A DNA stretch of 64,000 bases from Dioscorea cayenensis subsp. rotundata (Eukaryota > Streptophyta > Magnoliopsida > Dioscoreales > Dioscoreaceae): positions 7,165,501 to 7,229,500 of the forward strand of contig NC_052474.1 in assembly GCF_009730915.1 (NCBI RefSeq). The letters run 5' to 3'. The notes under the pieces are model-generated. The model did no database searches. It was not told where the DNA came from and worked only from the letters and a program-made list of their open reading frames with translations. Both the position numbers and the translations under genes were made by a program. Of this stretch, positions 21,826 to 32,940 are shown in pieces. Numbering within the stretch: the stretch's first letter is position 1; each line of letters begins with the position of its first letter.

Positions 21826-22510
21826 TAATTTTGAAGAACAAAAAAAATAAAAAAATCCAACAATACAATAAATAAAGATAAGGAAATAATAGAACAATTA
21901 TTAAAAAGAATAAAAACTTTAGAAAAAGAAACAAGTAAGCTACAAGAAGTATTAAAAATTACAAAAGAAATAAGAGATAAAAGAAAAGAGTTAATGATAC
22001 AAAAAGATGAAAAAATGACAATATGACAATAGCTATTCATAAACAGAAAAATATCATAATATAAGAAGAGGAAGAAGATCTCCTGAATAATTATTCCTAA
22101 GAGCATAAAAATAATACCTAGAAAAAGAAGTAGAAAAACCTATAAAGAGAATCATATCCTAGTGAATTAGAAAAAATGATTAAAGACTTACAAGAATTTA
22201 AAAAAGGGGAATACTTATTTTTTTAGTATGTAAAATAGGCAAAGTTTGTTTTTTTTAGTGTGTAAAATAGGCTTGTGATTGTAGTAGTATTGTAGATAGT
22301 GGAGAATCTTTATACTCCACAAATAAGTGTCATGTCATTGTACTGTTGTAAAACTTGAGCTTGAGTGGTTTTAGCCCATGGTTTTATAAGTGGTTTGAGT
22401 CCCTTGGAGTCTATATAAGGCTCCTTAGTGTTTGTAAGGTGGATACACCCTACCCCTTTGAATGAAATAAAACACCTCTTGTGATAAAATCCCTCTCTTG
22501 TTCATGCATA
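21826..22510 (+). mobile_element. Possible retroelement or pararetrovirus-like fragment with promoter
   Basis: A Lys/Glu-rich, coiled-coil-like coding remnant (about 21870-22020 and 22160-22225) with stops is followed by a promoter-like block: TATATAA at 22412-22418 and AATAAA at 22466-22471, about 50 bases apart. A TATA box closely followed by a polyadenylation signal is the terminal-redundancy layout of LTR retrotransposons and of plant pararetroviruses. No reverse transcriptase, tRNA primer site or LTR pair is visible, so the type is unresolved and it could also be chance AT-rich sequence. Confidence 0.3.
22412..22418 (+). promoter_or_regulatory. TATA box in a GTCTATATAAGG context
   Basis: This context closely resembles the TATA regions of the LTR-like repeats at 55.7-58.3 kb when those are read on the minus strand (GTCTATATAAGAG near 57120). 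It lies about 160 bases before a MULE transposase remnant of the same strand. Confidence 0.45.
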
Positions 22511-22579
22511 TACACCCTACCCCTTTACTTCACTTAGGGCTTTAGATCACTCGCCCAAACAATGGAGGAGCCCCAAGTA

Positions 22580-23290
22580 AGTTGAAAGACATCCCCAGGA
22601 ACTGGTCCAAGGCACATTTATCTACAATGTGTAAGTGTGATATGTTGTTGAACAATCTATGTGAGTGCTTCAACAAATATATTTTAGAGGCAAAGGGAGA
22701 CTTGTGTTAACTATGATGGAAACTATAAGGATCAAGCTGATGGAGAGGGTTGTAATGAAAATACAAGTAGCTGAGAAGTACCCGGGAGTTCTATGCCCTA
22801 AAATTCAAAGGAAGGTTGATAGGATCATTGAAGAGTCCAGTAAATGTTGGGCTAAGCAAGCTGGCGGTGCAAAGTACCAAGTTTCTTGTGGACCAATAGA
22901 CCAATATGTGATTGATTTGGAAGCCCTAGTTACTCTTGCAGAAAATGGGATCTCACTAGTATTCCTTGTATTCATGTTGTGGCAGTGATGGTTAGTATTG
23001 AAGAAAGCTAGACCTGATAAATTTGTCCACTCATGTTACTAAAAGGAAACACAATTGCAAATTTATTCTCATTACATCCAACCTATCAGAGGGGCAAAAA
23101 TGGAGTCTTGTGCGTGGAGAACATACAACCTATTCTATCTTCCATGTTGAGAAGACCTCCAGGCAAGCCACACAAGAACAAAAGGAAGAAAGCAGATGAA
23201 TTAAGTTGAAGCCAATCCAAGTTATCTAAGAGAGGAGTACAAATGACATGTAGAAAATGTGGGCAATTAGGACATAATGTCAGGACATAG
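22580..23290 (+). pseudogene. MuDR/MULE transposase, C-terminal part
   Basis: The sequence encodes LLNNLCECFNKYILEAKG, then GVLCPKIQRKVDRIIEESSK and YQVSCGPIDQYVIDLEA, typical of the region after the DDE domain of plant MULE transposases. A frameshift near 22925 is followed by a SWIM zinc finger in another frame (YSCRKWDLTSIPCIHVVAV). Its first Cys is replaced by Tyr. A CCHC knuckle (CRKCGQLGHNVRT) near 23250 ends in TAG where the last Cys should be. The N-terminal half and DDE core are absent. Confidence 0.85.
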
Positions 23291-24945
23291 TAGACTTCCA
23301 AAATTTCCTGTAAGTATTTTATACTTCATTTCTGAGCAACTTCAGTGTGGATTATGTTATACTAATTACCAAAGCATTGATATGTTGTTGTCCATTCTTT
23401 GTAGAATAGGAGAGCTGGTAGAATTGCAAGGCAGACTGTAAAGAAACCTGGGACTGAAAGGGTAAAAGCTTGTAGATCTCTAATTAATTGGTTAAGATAA
23501 TTTGGTATTCACATTTGTTTTCCCAAATCAGAGAACTCTTTTTGAGAAAAGAAAACAACTCAAGTTCTACAACAACTATTAGGTGGATGCCTGATGTGAG
23601 TTTTTTTTTGGTCCTTTATGTTTTTTGTTTTAATGATTCTCAGAATTGGTGATTTGTGATTTTTGGGCCTGTCTACAGAGTTCTTCATAAACTATAACTA
23701 AAGATGGATTTCAAAGGGTTCAACTAGGTGCAAGTCAAAAGGTAGGTCTGTCATTGTATGAAAATCAGTTTTCATGGGCCAATAATAGGATATTCTCAAT
23801 CTGTGTAATTTATTTATAGGGTTATTCTCAAGCTTTAAATCAAGAGAGATCTAAAATGGTACAAATCATTGCAAGGCAAGAGTTAAATTAGTCATGTTTT
23901 ATGGTTTAATTCTATCATACACTAATTTCTTTTATTTTTATTTTTTTTCTCACTTAGGGTCCTTGTCTACCTATAAAAAAATTTTGTAATTCTTTCATAG
24001 ATTTTTTGTCTTGTGTAAGATGTTAATTCTGTATTTTAACAAGTCAAAAGGCCTAATCTAGCTGGAAAAAATATATCCACTCAAGCTCATGCAGTAACTG
24101 TAAGATGGATGCTGATGTAAGTTTGGTTTGTTATTAATCATTAACAAATTTTCCTTTCAATATCTTTCTACTTTGATGGGTTGTGATATTTAGGGTTGTA
24201 TAGGGTACTTCTCAAACTATGAATACACAACAAAGCTATGTCACAAAAGCTGGTTTTGCACATCCACTTAGGCAATAACAAAAGATGCAAGAGAGATAAG
24301 TGCCTTTAAGGTATATGGGAGGGTATGGTTATCTCAAGCTATAAAGGTGGCACTGTGAAAAGAAAGATGTCTCAATCTGTTACAAATGCTCAACAACAGA
24401 CCAAAACAGATTTTTCCAAGGGTGCACATGAGCAAAAAGATTTCTACCGGGGAGGTTGTGCATGCTATAGAAGCATTAATTAAGCTTATTTTTAGGATTA
24501 CAATGGCCAAGTGTTTTTGTTGTTTGTTTATTTTTTAATCAAACTACATTTACAAAGGTTCTATACTAAATATTTGGAAACATATCACATGATACTATCA
24601 CTTTTTGTATGAATGGTTGAAGTTGTGTTTTGCTAATATAAATATCCATTTTCAAACAAAAATCTATGATATCAGCCTATGACTTGTGTTGGTCAAGCTC
24701 TATCTATTTGCAGTTATATGTGACAAGTATATTTATTGTCTCTCATGTGTTCATTTAATAACTATAATTTTATTGATTGATCAACAACTTACAGAATTGG
24801 TAATTCAGCAAAGTGTGCATACATTGGTACAACAAAAACTTGACACAACCACTGAGGCATGCTACTTACTCACTTAATCTTTACAAGGTAATCACCATTT
24901 TACATAAATTATAAGTTTTGGATAATGGTATACTAAAACTGATAC
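23291..24945 (+). other. Probable decayed 3' region of the MULE
   Basis: Exon-like scraps (for example NRRAGRIARQTVKKPGTER near 23404-23460) have plausible splice borders and follow the zinc knuckle, as in MULE genes with introns. Two related stretches near 23590 and 24100 (AGGTGGATGCCTGATGTGAG and AAGATGGATGCTGATGTAAG) may be duplicated exons. No inverted terminal repeat was found. Confidence 0.35.
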
Positions 24946-24953
24946 CTTTCATT

Positions 24954-25440
24954 TAGGGGTGCTAACGGGGTGGCGCGGGGGCGGGGAGACCTCTCCCTGT
25001 CCCCATCCCCACCAATGAGGAGGGGATGGTGGGATGGGGATTCCCCATCCCCACGGGGATACCCACGAGAATTCTCTATTTGCAAGCATACTATTACATT
25101 TTGGAACATGAAAAACTACTCTACACAGATATATACATAAAAATATGATAACGTCAAAATTACTCAACATAGAGGCTAACAAACTTGTCAAACCAACATA
25201 TCAAAACTTAAAAAAAAAATCTCCAAATGGTTGTTAATATAAATCAAAACATAAAATTTGGAATTCATACAACTAGGTAGTACGTCATTACAATCAAATA
25301 CAACGACTTACAATCAAATATCTAATTTAATTGTTATTTGTTTAAAATAAATATTTTATATAATTAGTCCAATTAAATTAAAATTAGAGTTTTTTATATC
25401 ATTACTTAGGCCTTTGAATTTTTTAATGTTGGAAAAAATT

Positions 25441-25476
<36 letters not shown>

Positions 25477-25595
25477 GTATATGTTTAATTAGGTCGGGAT
25501 CCCCACAGGGTGGGGAGGGTATTCCCGCCCCCACATAGAAGGGATTCAGGGAATCCCCGAGGGGATAGAAGATTCTCGCCCCATTACCACCCCTA
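24954..25595. mobile_element. hAT-type MITE with GC-rich ends
   Basis: 642 bp with inverted ends: TAGGGGTGCTAACGGGG at left and TAGGGGTGGTAATGGGG read on the minus strand at right. Flanking 8-bp direct repeats are CTTTCATT (24946-24953) and CTTTCATA (25596-25603), one mismatch. Both subterminal zones are rich in CCCCATCCCC. There is no transposase. Confidence 0.9.
25441..25478. repeat. AC/AT compound microsatellite
   Basis: About ten AC units run into AT units inside the hAT MITE. Confidence 0.95.
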
Positions 25596-25689
25596 CTTTC
25601 ATATATTTGAGAATAATAATAGTTACACTTGATCATTACTCTCAATTCATATACTTTTCTAATGGCGTACAACTATAGTATTTTTTAAC

Positions 25690-25930
25690 TAAAGTGAGGG
25701 GAAGTGAGTCAATCTATAAAAACTAACTTCATTTCACTTCCAAAGTCTTTTTTGAACTCAAAGACCTTCATCCAACACCTGAATCCTTCAATTCTATTCT
25801 CACTTTATGAAAAATGAACATCAGAAATCTTGGAAGTGATATCACTTCCCCCTCCCCACCATTTTCGGGAAATGGCACTTCCCTAATTTTCTGACTTCCC
25901 CTCACTTACAGTGAAATGAACGGCCCCTTA
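25690..25930. mobile_element. Possible small MITE
   Basis: AAGTGAGGGGAAGTGAG at the left and CTGACTTCCCCTCACTTA at the right form an imperfect inverted repeat, and TTAACTAA flanks both sides. The right end carries about 20 extra bases (to GGCCCC) not matched at the left. The assignment is tentative. Confidence 0.4.
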
Positions 25931-26095
25931 ACTAATAGCATGTGAATATAACTAAAAGCTATATGTTCCCCTTCAACAAGAGGGCATCATACTCCGGTTC
26001 GTTCTTTCAAGAGTACATCATCTCTCTCTCTCTCCCTGTGCACAATCGATTCTTTTCTTCACTTTCTTCTTCGATAGCTCCCTTCCTCACCAAAC

Positions 26096-29000
26096 GGCTT
26101 TTTTTTAATATTGTATATTTTTTTATTTAATTACTAAAATACCCATTTTCATAATTATTTACGGAAATGCGCATGATTTTTTAATAATTTTTTTAAAAAG
26201 TTGTGGGTCCTACTCATTTTTTTTAATATTAGACTTTTATTTTTTAAAAAAATCATGAGTCCCATTTTTTTTTAATATTAAACTTTTATTTTTTTTAAAA
26301 CCACGGGTCCTATTACTATTTTAAATTTAAAAAAGTTTGACATCCAAACCTTATAGTTTATAGTATATTTTTATAGCTTGTTTTTATTCCCACTTCTACT
26401 CTCTTAATTATATTTTAACTAATTTTAATAAACTATTAATAATTTAAATAATTTAATATTAAGCATCTAAAAATTTTAACATGTAAAAATTACTCCCATA
26501 ACTAAAACAAATTAGTACATATATTATCAAAATATTCAACAAGTACAATATTTTAGGTTACATTACGACATATGACTTAAACCAGCTGCATTCAGACAAT
26601 TTTCAACAAGTGTGTCTTCATTGCGACATAAACCACAATGCTTTGGCTAATCGTTATTCCTTATATCCATCTCATTACGAATTTTAGTGTATTTTGGGTG
26701 CCCTGAAGGTGGTTTTCACATTGTAATATCAAGAAATAGACGTGGAACATTACAGGGGTTTCAGTATCTCTCATTTGACATTAGTTGAAACTTTTTATGT
26801 TATACATTAAAAATTATCTGAAACTTATAAACATTATCTACATATGCCTGCAAATGATGATGAATGTATGGCCACACTGCAAGAACATGGCAACAAAGAA
26901 AATGAAATGTTTGAAACTCACCGTAATCACACCATCATCTTCTCAAATCAATGTGGTAACTACTAGCTATACCGCCGCACTGAGGTGGTGCCATTTCATC
27001 TACCATGAAAAACTTTTCCTCACGATCAAATTGACGAACATAAATGCTACATGTTGTTTGTTAATTTTCCTGAATTGTCTTCATTAGTGCTTCCAAGAAT
27101 ATTTGACCTGATGTAATTTGAGCTTGTGCATGTATAACTTTCCTTACAAATAACTCAACAAGTTGAAAGTAAGTTGACTTAACTAAAGCTATTATAGGAA
27201 GGTTCATTGTCCCTTTTAACACTGAGTTAATACATTCAGCTAGATTGGTGATCATATGACCATTCCTTTGACCTTCGTTGTCAAATAATTAAGCCCATTT
27301 CTCCCGTGGTATGTTATCTAACCACCTTGTTACCTCTATGTCAAAGTATCGAAGAATGCCACACCAATAGGTAAAATCATGAGATGTTTTCTAGTAACCT
27401 ACATAATTAATAGCCACAAAAAAAAATCTTAAAAAGAATAATAACAATAAGAGAATAAAATTATCAAAATTTAGATTTACAACTTACCAATGTTAACAAC
27501 TATCCGTTGCATTTTTTTTTATTTTTTGAAATGGCACATAAAGTTCACAGATATATGTCTAATACAATAAAAATGATAGGCATGTGGGGGACTCATCTGA
27601 CGACCAATTACTTTAAATACTCCTTTGATAGCTTGCTAATGATCAGAAATAAAACATATACCTTCATACGGTGTCACGTCGGCTCGTAAATGATTGAAGA
27701 ATAAATGCCATGCATCTAACGTCTCTTCTTTTATAATGGCAAATGCAATTGGAAGAATATTTTTATTACCATCTTATGCAATTGCAATCAACAAATTCCT
27801 TTTATATTTTCCATAAAGATGTGTACCATCTTTCTGCACTACTGGCTTCCAATATTTGAAACCTCCACATATGTGTGGAAACTCTAAGAAAGCCTATGAA
27901 AAACATTAGTATCACGTACCGGGTAATTTCAATCATATGCTAGTAGAGTTTAGAGATCGATTATTGTCCCTAGGGCAAATTACTATCCTAATAGCCATTT
28001 CGATATCTCATTTTATGACTTCTCACAATTACCAAATATAGCTTCAATCGCCTTTTGTTTTGCAATCCATACCTTTCTATATATCGGTGTGTACCCATAT
28101 CGGTTCCTGATCTCCGCTATCAAAACAGAGACATTGATAGATCGCTTCTCTTTGACCAATGCATGTATACAACAAGAAATCATGTTTGAATCTAGCTTTG
28201 AATGATCTTGGGAGACCATTGCATTGTACAAGTGTGTGAACACGTTGTATTTTGTAATCCCCCAAATTTTCTTTCTCTTGCTACAGGATGCACGAACTCT
28301 CTAACTGCATCCATTGCATATAACTTGCATCTTCCAAAATACCGAGTTGAATCAGACTCAATTACTTTTATATACCACAGACTTCTGAAAGCAGTAATTT
28401 CTAATTGTTGTTACAACAACATCTTTGTTTTGAAATTGCATACCTACATGAAATTCTTCATTTGTCATTGCCCCTCTTAATGTGTTGACATATAGTGAAG
28501 GGTATTCAAGAAATTCTGGTGTAGACATTTGCTTCCAAATCAAGTGTCCTCATATGTGTCGGAGGCTCATATGCTGGCATCGTCATTTCTACGCCTTCAT
28601 CTTCAGTGCTTGCTTCGCTATTATCTATATAGTTATCTTCATTTTGGTCATCTACACTTGAACTCCCATATTCACCAATTTCATTTTCACAATACTGAGC
28701 TCCACATACAATTCTATAACTTGAACATCATGAAATGTTTGGTGGCAGTTGAACATCATTTGAGCATCTTGGTCATTATGTAATTTGAAAGACCAATAAT
28801 AGATCTTCGCTTACTTGAGGAAATAGGCATACAGTATTTGATTTGTGTAATTCTTCGATCATCTATAATTTCTATATTTTCTACAATAGTTCTCTTTAAA
28901 TTGGCTAAAGAGATATTATTTTCTATATAAAAACAAGAATGATCATCCGATGAAAATATTGTTGCTCCTCACTTATAGTGATTGAACTATTGTAATAAAC

Positions 29001-30017
29001 CAAAACAAGTGATTTTTCTATCACTGTAGAAAATAAAAAAAAGGTGAATTTAATGAGAGCAAATATGTATACTAAAAAAATTGGAGGAAGCTTATATGGA
29101 AGTCGATTGGTGAACACGGATCAAAAAACATACCTGAGTCCATTAATCAAGATTGAGTAGTTAGCAATCATAGAGAAAGTGTGGCCTTTCGTCGGCGTTC
29201 CTTCTTCATGAGCTTATTCTTTCATCAAGAGTCCGTACGGCTCTTGGTCGGTGTTCCTTTCGACTATGGTAGCATCCTTTGTTCAGTTTTTAAAAAATAT
29301 GAAATTTTCTAGCTTAAATATAAATGAAATAAAATAACTTAGCACAAAAACTAGAATAACACAAGTTTTAGAGGAGAACTTTTCTCTATATTGATAATCT
29401 TTCTTACACCAATGCTTGTGTATTTTTACAAAAGAGACTTTGAGGGTTTATATAGGTCTCCACCAAGCAAATGGATAATTATGATTAATTTGATTCAATG
29501 GCTCTCGTAAATATGGTATGTGCCACCTGCCACTAATAATTCATCCTATCAACCTCCAATAATATTTAGAGATAATTTTAATTTTTATTAATGTTTTCCA
29601 CCTGCCCCAATAATTGTATATTTGACTATTCTAATATTTGGAGATAATTTTAATTTTTACCTTATTAAAATTTTGACTATAATACTTTTTATCTGTTAAA
29701 ATTTTGACCAAATATAACAATAATTTTTATCTGTTAGAATTAGTTTAAGTAGAAATAAGAGAGTAGAAGTGGAAATAAAATAAGTTATAAGAAAATATTA
29801 TGAAACTATATGGGTTTGAATGTAAAAAAATAAAATACTAATAATTTAAAAAAAATAAAAGCTTAATATTAAAAAATGATGGACCGTAATTTTTTTTTAA
29901 AAAAATTAATATTAAAAAATGAGTACGAGCCGCAACTTTTAAAAAAACTTATACAAAAACAAATCATGTCACGCGCATTTTAGTAATTAAATAAAAATAT
30001 ATAATATTAAAAAAAAA
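26096..30017 (-). mobile_element. MULE with long terminal inverted repeats and 11-bp TSD
   Basis: The left end (26096-26430) and the right end (29735-30017, reversed) match over roughly 280-330 bp; shared words include TTTTTATTTAATTACTAAAAT, AATGCGC and CCACTTCTACTCTCTTA. Flanks are direct repeats CCTCACCAAAC (26085-26095) and CCTCACCTAAC (30018-30028), 10 of 11 identical. Mutator-like elements make 9-11-bp duplications and often have TIRs of this size. The interior holds a broken MULE transposase on the minus strand. Confidence 0.9.
26570..28600 (-). pseudogene. MuDR/MULE transposase, near full-length but broken
   Basis: Read on the minus strand, the domains come in the right order. First is the N-terminal MuDR DNA-binding region (GMQFQNKDVVVTTIRNYCFQ near 28430). 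Next is the region SVLIAEIRNRYGYTPIYRKVW near 28100, then the DDE-type MULE core (DGTHLYGKYKRNLLIAIA near 27800, with NILPIAFAIIKEETLDAWHL). ECINSVLKGTMNLPIIALVK follows at about 27240, then a SWIM finger (CDYGEFQTFHFLCCHVLA near 26910), and finally a zinc knuckle (CGLCRNEDTLVENCL near 26620). Stops and shifts occur throughout, including two stops in the DDE core and Tyr at the second SWIM Cys. It is not functional. Confidence 0.9.
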
Positions 30018-30029
30018 CCTCACCTAACA

Positions 30030-30790
30030 TCATGATTGGAAAGATGGAAAAAAAAAATAGAATTTTGAGGATTAAATCGGGAGAGATGAGAGTTTTTATT
30101 GTAGAGAGAAAAGAACATGGAAGACAATCTATGTGGTATTTTTGGCAAGTTGGCGTGGAAAGTTGGCAATGACGTGGCGAGCCATGCCAGCTTGTCATTA
30201 ATGTTGTTCATCAGATGGGCTTAATTGGAAGGAAATTAATAGTTATGGACGCAATTGAAATTTTTTAAAATTCAGTGACCAAAATAAGAACAATCTTATA
30301 GTTTAGGGACTACTTAGGTAGTTTACCCATTTGTTTATACACCTTGCTTATTATATTGTTATTTATTTAGGGAGAATTGGTTATAAACCCTTCAAAAGTT
30401 TTATAATTGCATATTTACCCTCAGAAAAAACATAATTGTATATATGCCTTTGAAAAATATAGGTAATTACGGATATGCCCCTACTGTTAGATTTCGGTAA
30501 TCAAACTTGATTAACTATGGTTATAACTTGGATTAAGATATACAAAAGGTCCAAAATAATCTTTGTACAACTTAAAAAAAAACTTTTCAAGGGTATATAT
30601 GCAATGGTATAATGGTAATTTTATATATTTGTTGTTTGTTAATGGATGGGTTTTCAACTAATTTGAACCCAAGGGTATATACACAATTATATATATTATT
30701 CAAGGGTATGTATGCAATTAACTTTTATTCAGAGGCAAATATGTAATTTTAAAATTTTTCTAGAAGTACACCTGCAAAAGCCCCATTTAT
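30030..30790. other. Spacer with repeat-like sequence
   Basis: No gene. The stretch 30280-30335, read on the minus strand, starts GGGTAAACTACCTAAGTAGT and has the look of a transposon terminus, but no partner was found. The region 30370-30780 contains several AAGGGTATATATGCAA-like words, probably an old degenerate repeat. Confidence 0.4.
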
Positions 30791-31075
30791 TTACATATAT
30801 CTTTGTAGTAAAAAATTAGGAAAAAGTTCTAAACAAAGCTTATTTTACTTGACACTTATTTAACTTATTAAATCTCTATCACATGCATGTCAAGTGACAA
30901 GAGTTGTAACTTTTCTGTTATTGTGTTGGAAAAGTGTAGAATTTTAGAAAAACTAGTGAAATTCCATGAGTGTAATCATGTGTAATTCTCGGTCATTGCT
31001 TTAAATAGTGGGGTCCATATCGTGCAGCCACAATTTGAGCGGAAGGATGAGGGATGAGTGATAAGTGTTATTTTT

Positions 31076-31482
31076 TATTTTTTTATTTTTACAAAAAAAG
31101 TAACAACCACCATCTGGCGAGGGGTGTCAAAAAACCGTCATACCATCTGGCGAGGGGGGTGTCAAAAAACCGTCATACATAATAATACACTAATTGGCTT
31201 AATAACACACACACAACAATTAGGGTCGACCACATGCGTCTAAGATGGTATAGCAATAACAACTCTATAGTAGTAAATCCCGTGTCCCTTGCAACTCTGA
31301 ATGGGTGAAAAAATACAGCTCCTACCATATGGGACCCCGGTAAACAGTGAATGAACAGTATACTAAAATATTTAACAGTATATTTGTATAATACTACATA
31401 GTATTACAGCACAAGAAATTCGATCTTGCATCACTCACCAACCACATATGGTGACTTCTACTAGGCTATCTAGTGGTTGCCA
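31076..31482 (-). mobile_element. tRNA-derived SINE
   Basis: Read on the minus strand it begins GGCAACCACTAGATAGCCTA. It has a box A-like TAGCCTAGTAG, then about 31 bases later a box B-like AGATCGAATTT (7 of 11 consensus positions), and ends A-rich. Direct repeats of 15 bp flank it: ATAAGTGTTATTTTT (31061-31075) and ATAAATGTTATTTTT (31483-31497). The left duplicate has a single ATAAATGTTATTTTT near 17230, the empty site. Near its 3' end a ~37-bp unit (CCATCTGGCGAGGGG...) is tandemly doubled at 31109-31170. Confidence 0.7.
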
Positions 31483-31537
31483 TAAATGTTATTTTTAATT
31501 ATAAACAAAATAAATGTCAATAATTTGTTGTAAACTA

Positions 31538-31794
31538 CTCATTCTATTCCTTTTTATCTGTCATTTTCTAACATTAATAAGTATTTATTACTTTTTTTTT
31601 TACCAAAATTACCCTTAACACTCTATTCAACTCTCTGGTTAGAATTAAATATAAGAGAAAAAAGTGAATATATAAATTAAGGGTAATTTTGAAAAAAAAT
31701 AACTAATTTTTTTATAAAATTTTGTAAAATAACCAAGTTTATTTGTATGTGAGATTTGGTTAATCACGACAGATTAAAAAAGAACAAAGGGGAG
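31538..31794. mobile_element. Stowaway-type (Tc1/mariner) MITE
   Basis: 257 bp flanked by TA on both sides (31536-31537, 31795-31796). The left end CTCATTCTATTCC and the minus-strand right end CTCCCCTTTGTTC are inverted repeats resembling the CTCCCTCCGTTCC ends of Stowaway MITEs. The left duplicate reads AAACTACATGAATG at 17279-17291 with one TA, an exact empty site. Confidence 0.88.
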
Positions 31795-32194
31795 TACATG
31801 AATGAATTGGACCTTTACCTAAATCGACCTTGTAGATTTTGAATCCAATTTCTCAATCTCATTGAGGTTTAGTGATGATCAAACCAATGAATTGGACTCC
31901 TCTCTAATTATAATTACCGTAAACTACAGTAATGTGATATTTATATGGTTATTGCTTGAATTTCTGTAGATAAAAACCCAAACCAACGCTTCTCCGACAT
32001 CTCGATTGAGAATCTTAGGCATTCTCTTGACTTCCTGAGTATGAGATCGGATGACTAAATAAGCACTGCGATCCCACAACTCCCTTTCGAGTGATCTATT
32101 CCTTTTGTTAGCTCGAGTAAACCTTTGCTATTAGAAAGTACTCACATTTTTCCCCAAACAAAAAGACCTGAGATACTACAAGACTACACGCGCT

Positions 32195-32560
32195 TTGATC
32201 AAACCATAGTAAAGCGAAAGTTTACATTCATTAGACACATCACAAATAAAACAAAAAAGTCAATCCAACATCTTAAAAAAAGCTTTATTCATGAGCATTT
32301 GTATTTGCCTCTCATCCTTTGATCAAACCATGGAAATGTGAAAAATTACATTCATTAGACACATCACATATAAAACAAACAAGTCAATCCAACGTCTGAA
32401 AAAAACTTCATTCATGAGCATTTGTACTTGCCTCTCATCTCTTTGATCAAATCATACTAATGTAAAAAATTACATTCATTAGACACATCACAAATAAAAC
32501 AAAAAATTCCAACATATAAAAAAACCTTTATTCATGAGCATTCGTACTTGCCTCTCATCA
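32195..32560. repeat. Minisatellite array, ~123-bp unit, right copy
   Basis: Three units of 120-125 bp with the same boxes as the array at 17880-18240. It lies about 400 bp downstream of the intact J-protein stop codon and runs directly into the CATCACATCCTTGTTTGGCC sequence also found at 20508. Confidence 0.85.
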
Positions 32561-32598
32561 CATCCTTGTTTGGCCAAGATTGTATTTTACAACGAACA

Positions 32599-32652
32599 AA
32601 CATTCACATTCACATTCACATTCACATTCACATTCACACTCACACTCACATT
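32599..32652. repeat. CATTCA/CACTCA hexanucleotide expansion
   Basis: About eight or nine tandem CATTCA or CACTCA units. The matching place in the left duplicate (near 20611) has a single ACATTCACATTTGC, so the expansion is specific to this copy. Confidence 0.9.
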
Positions 32653-32940
32653 TGTATTTGTTCCCAAACTGATTCAAGACCTCCAGCTCACAAAACTCCA
32701 AGCACTATGAGCAAATGCTTGCTGGAAATCTCCATCACTCTTCCTGTACAAATCCACTGAGAAAAACTCATGCAATGTGCCATTCAAGAGCAATTTACAT
32801 CATCATCATCATCATCATCTTCTTCTTTCTTCTTCTTCTTCTTCTATATACAATCCTTCCAGCTCATAAAGATCATTTACTGAAATCTCATGCTGCCAAA
32901 AAAACTCCATGCCTGCTGACAAATGCATGCTTGGTGCTGA

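Noticed and set aside
26785-27087. Plus-strand ORF of 100 codons
   Set aside because: It is antisense to the MULE transposase remnant, whose domain order is clear on the minus strand.
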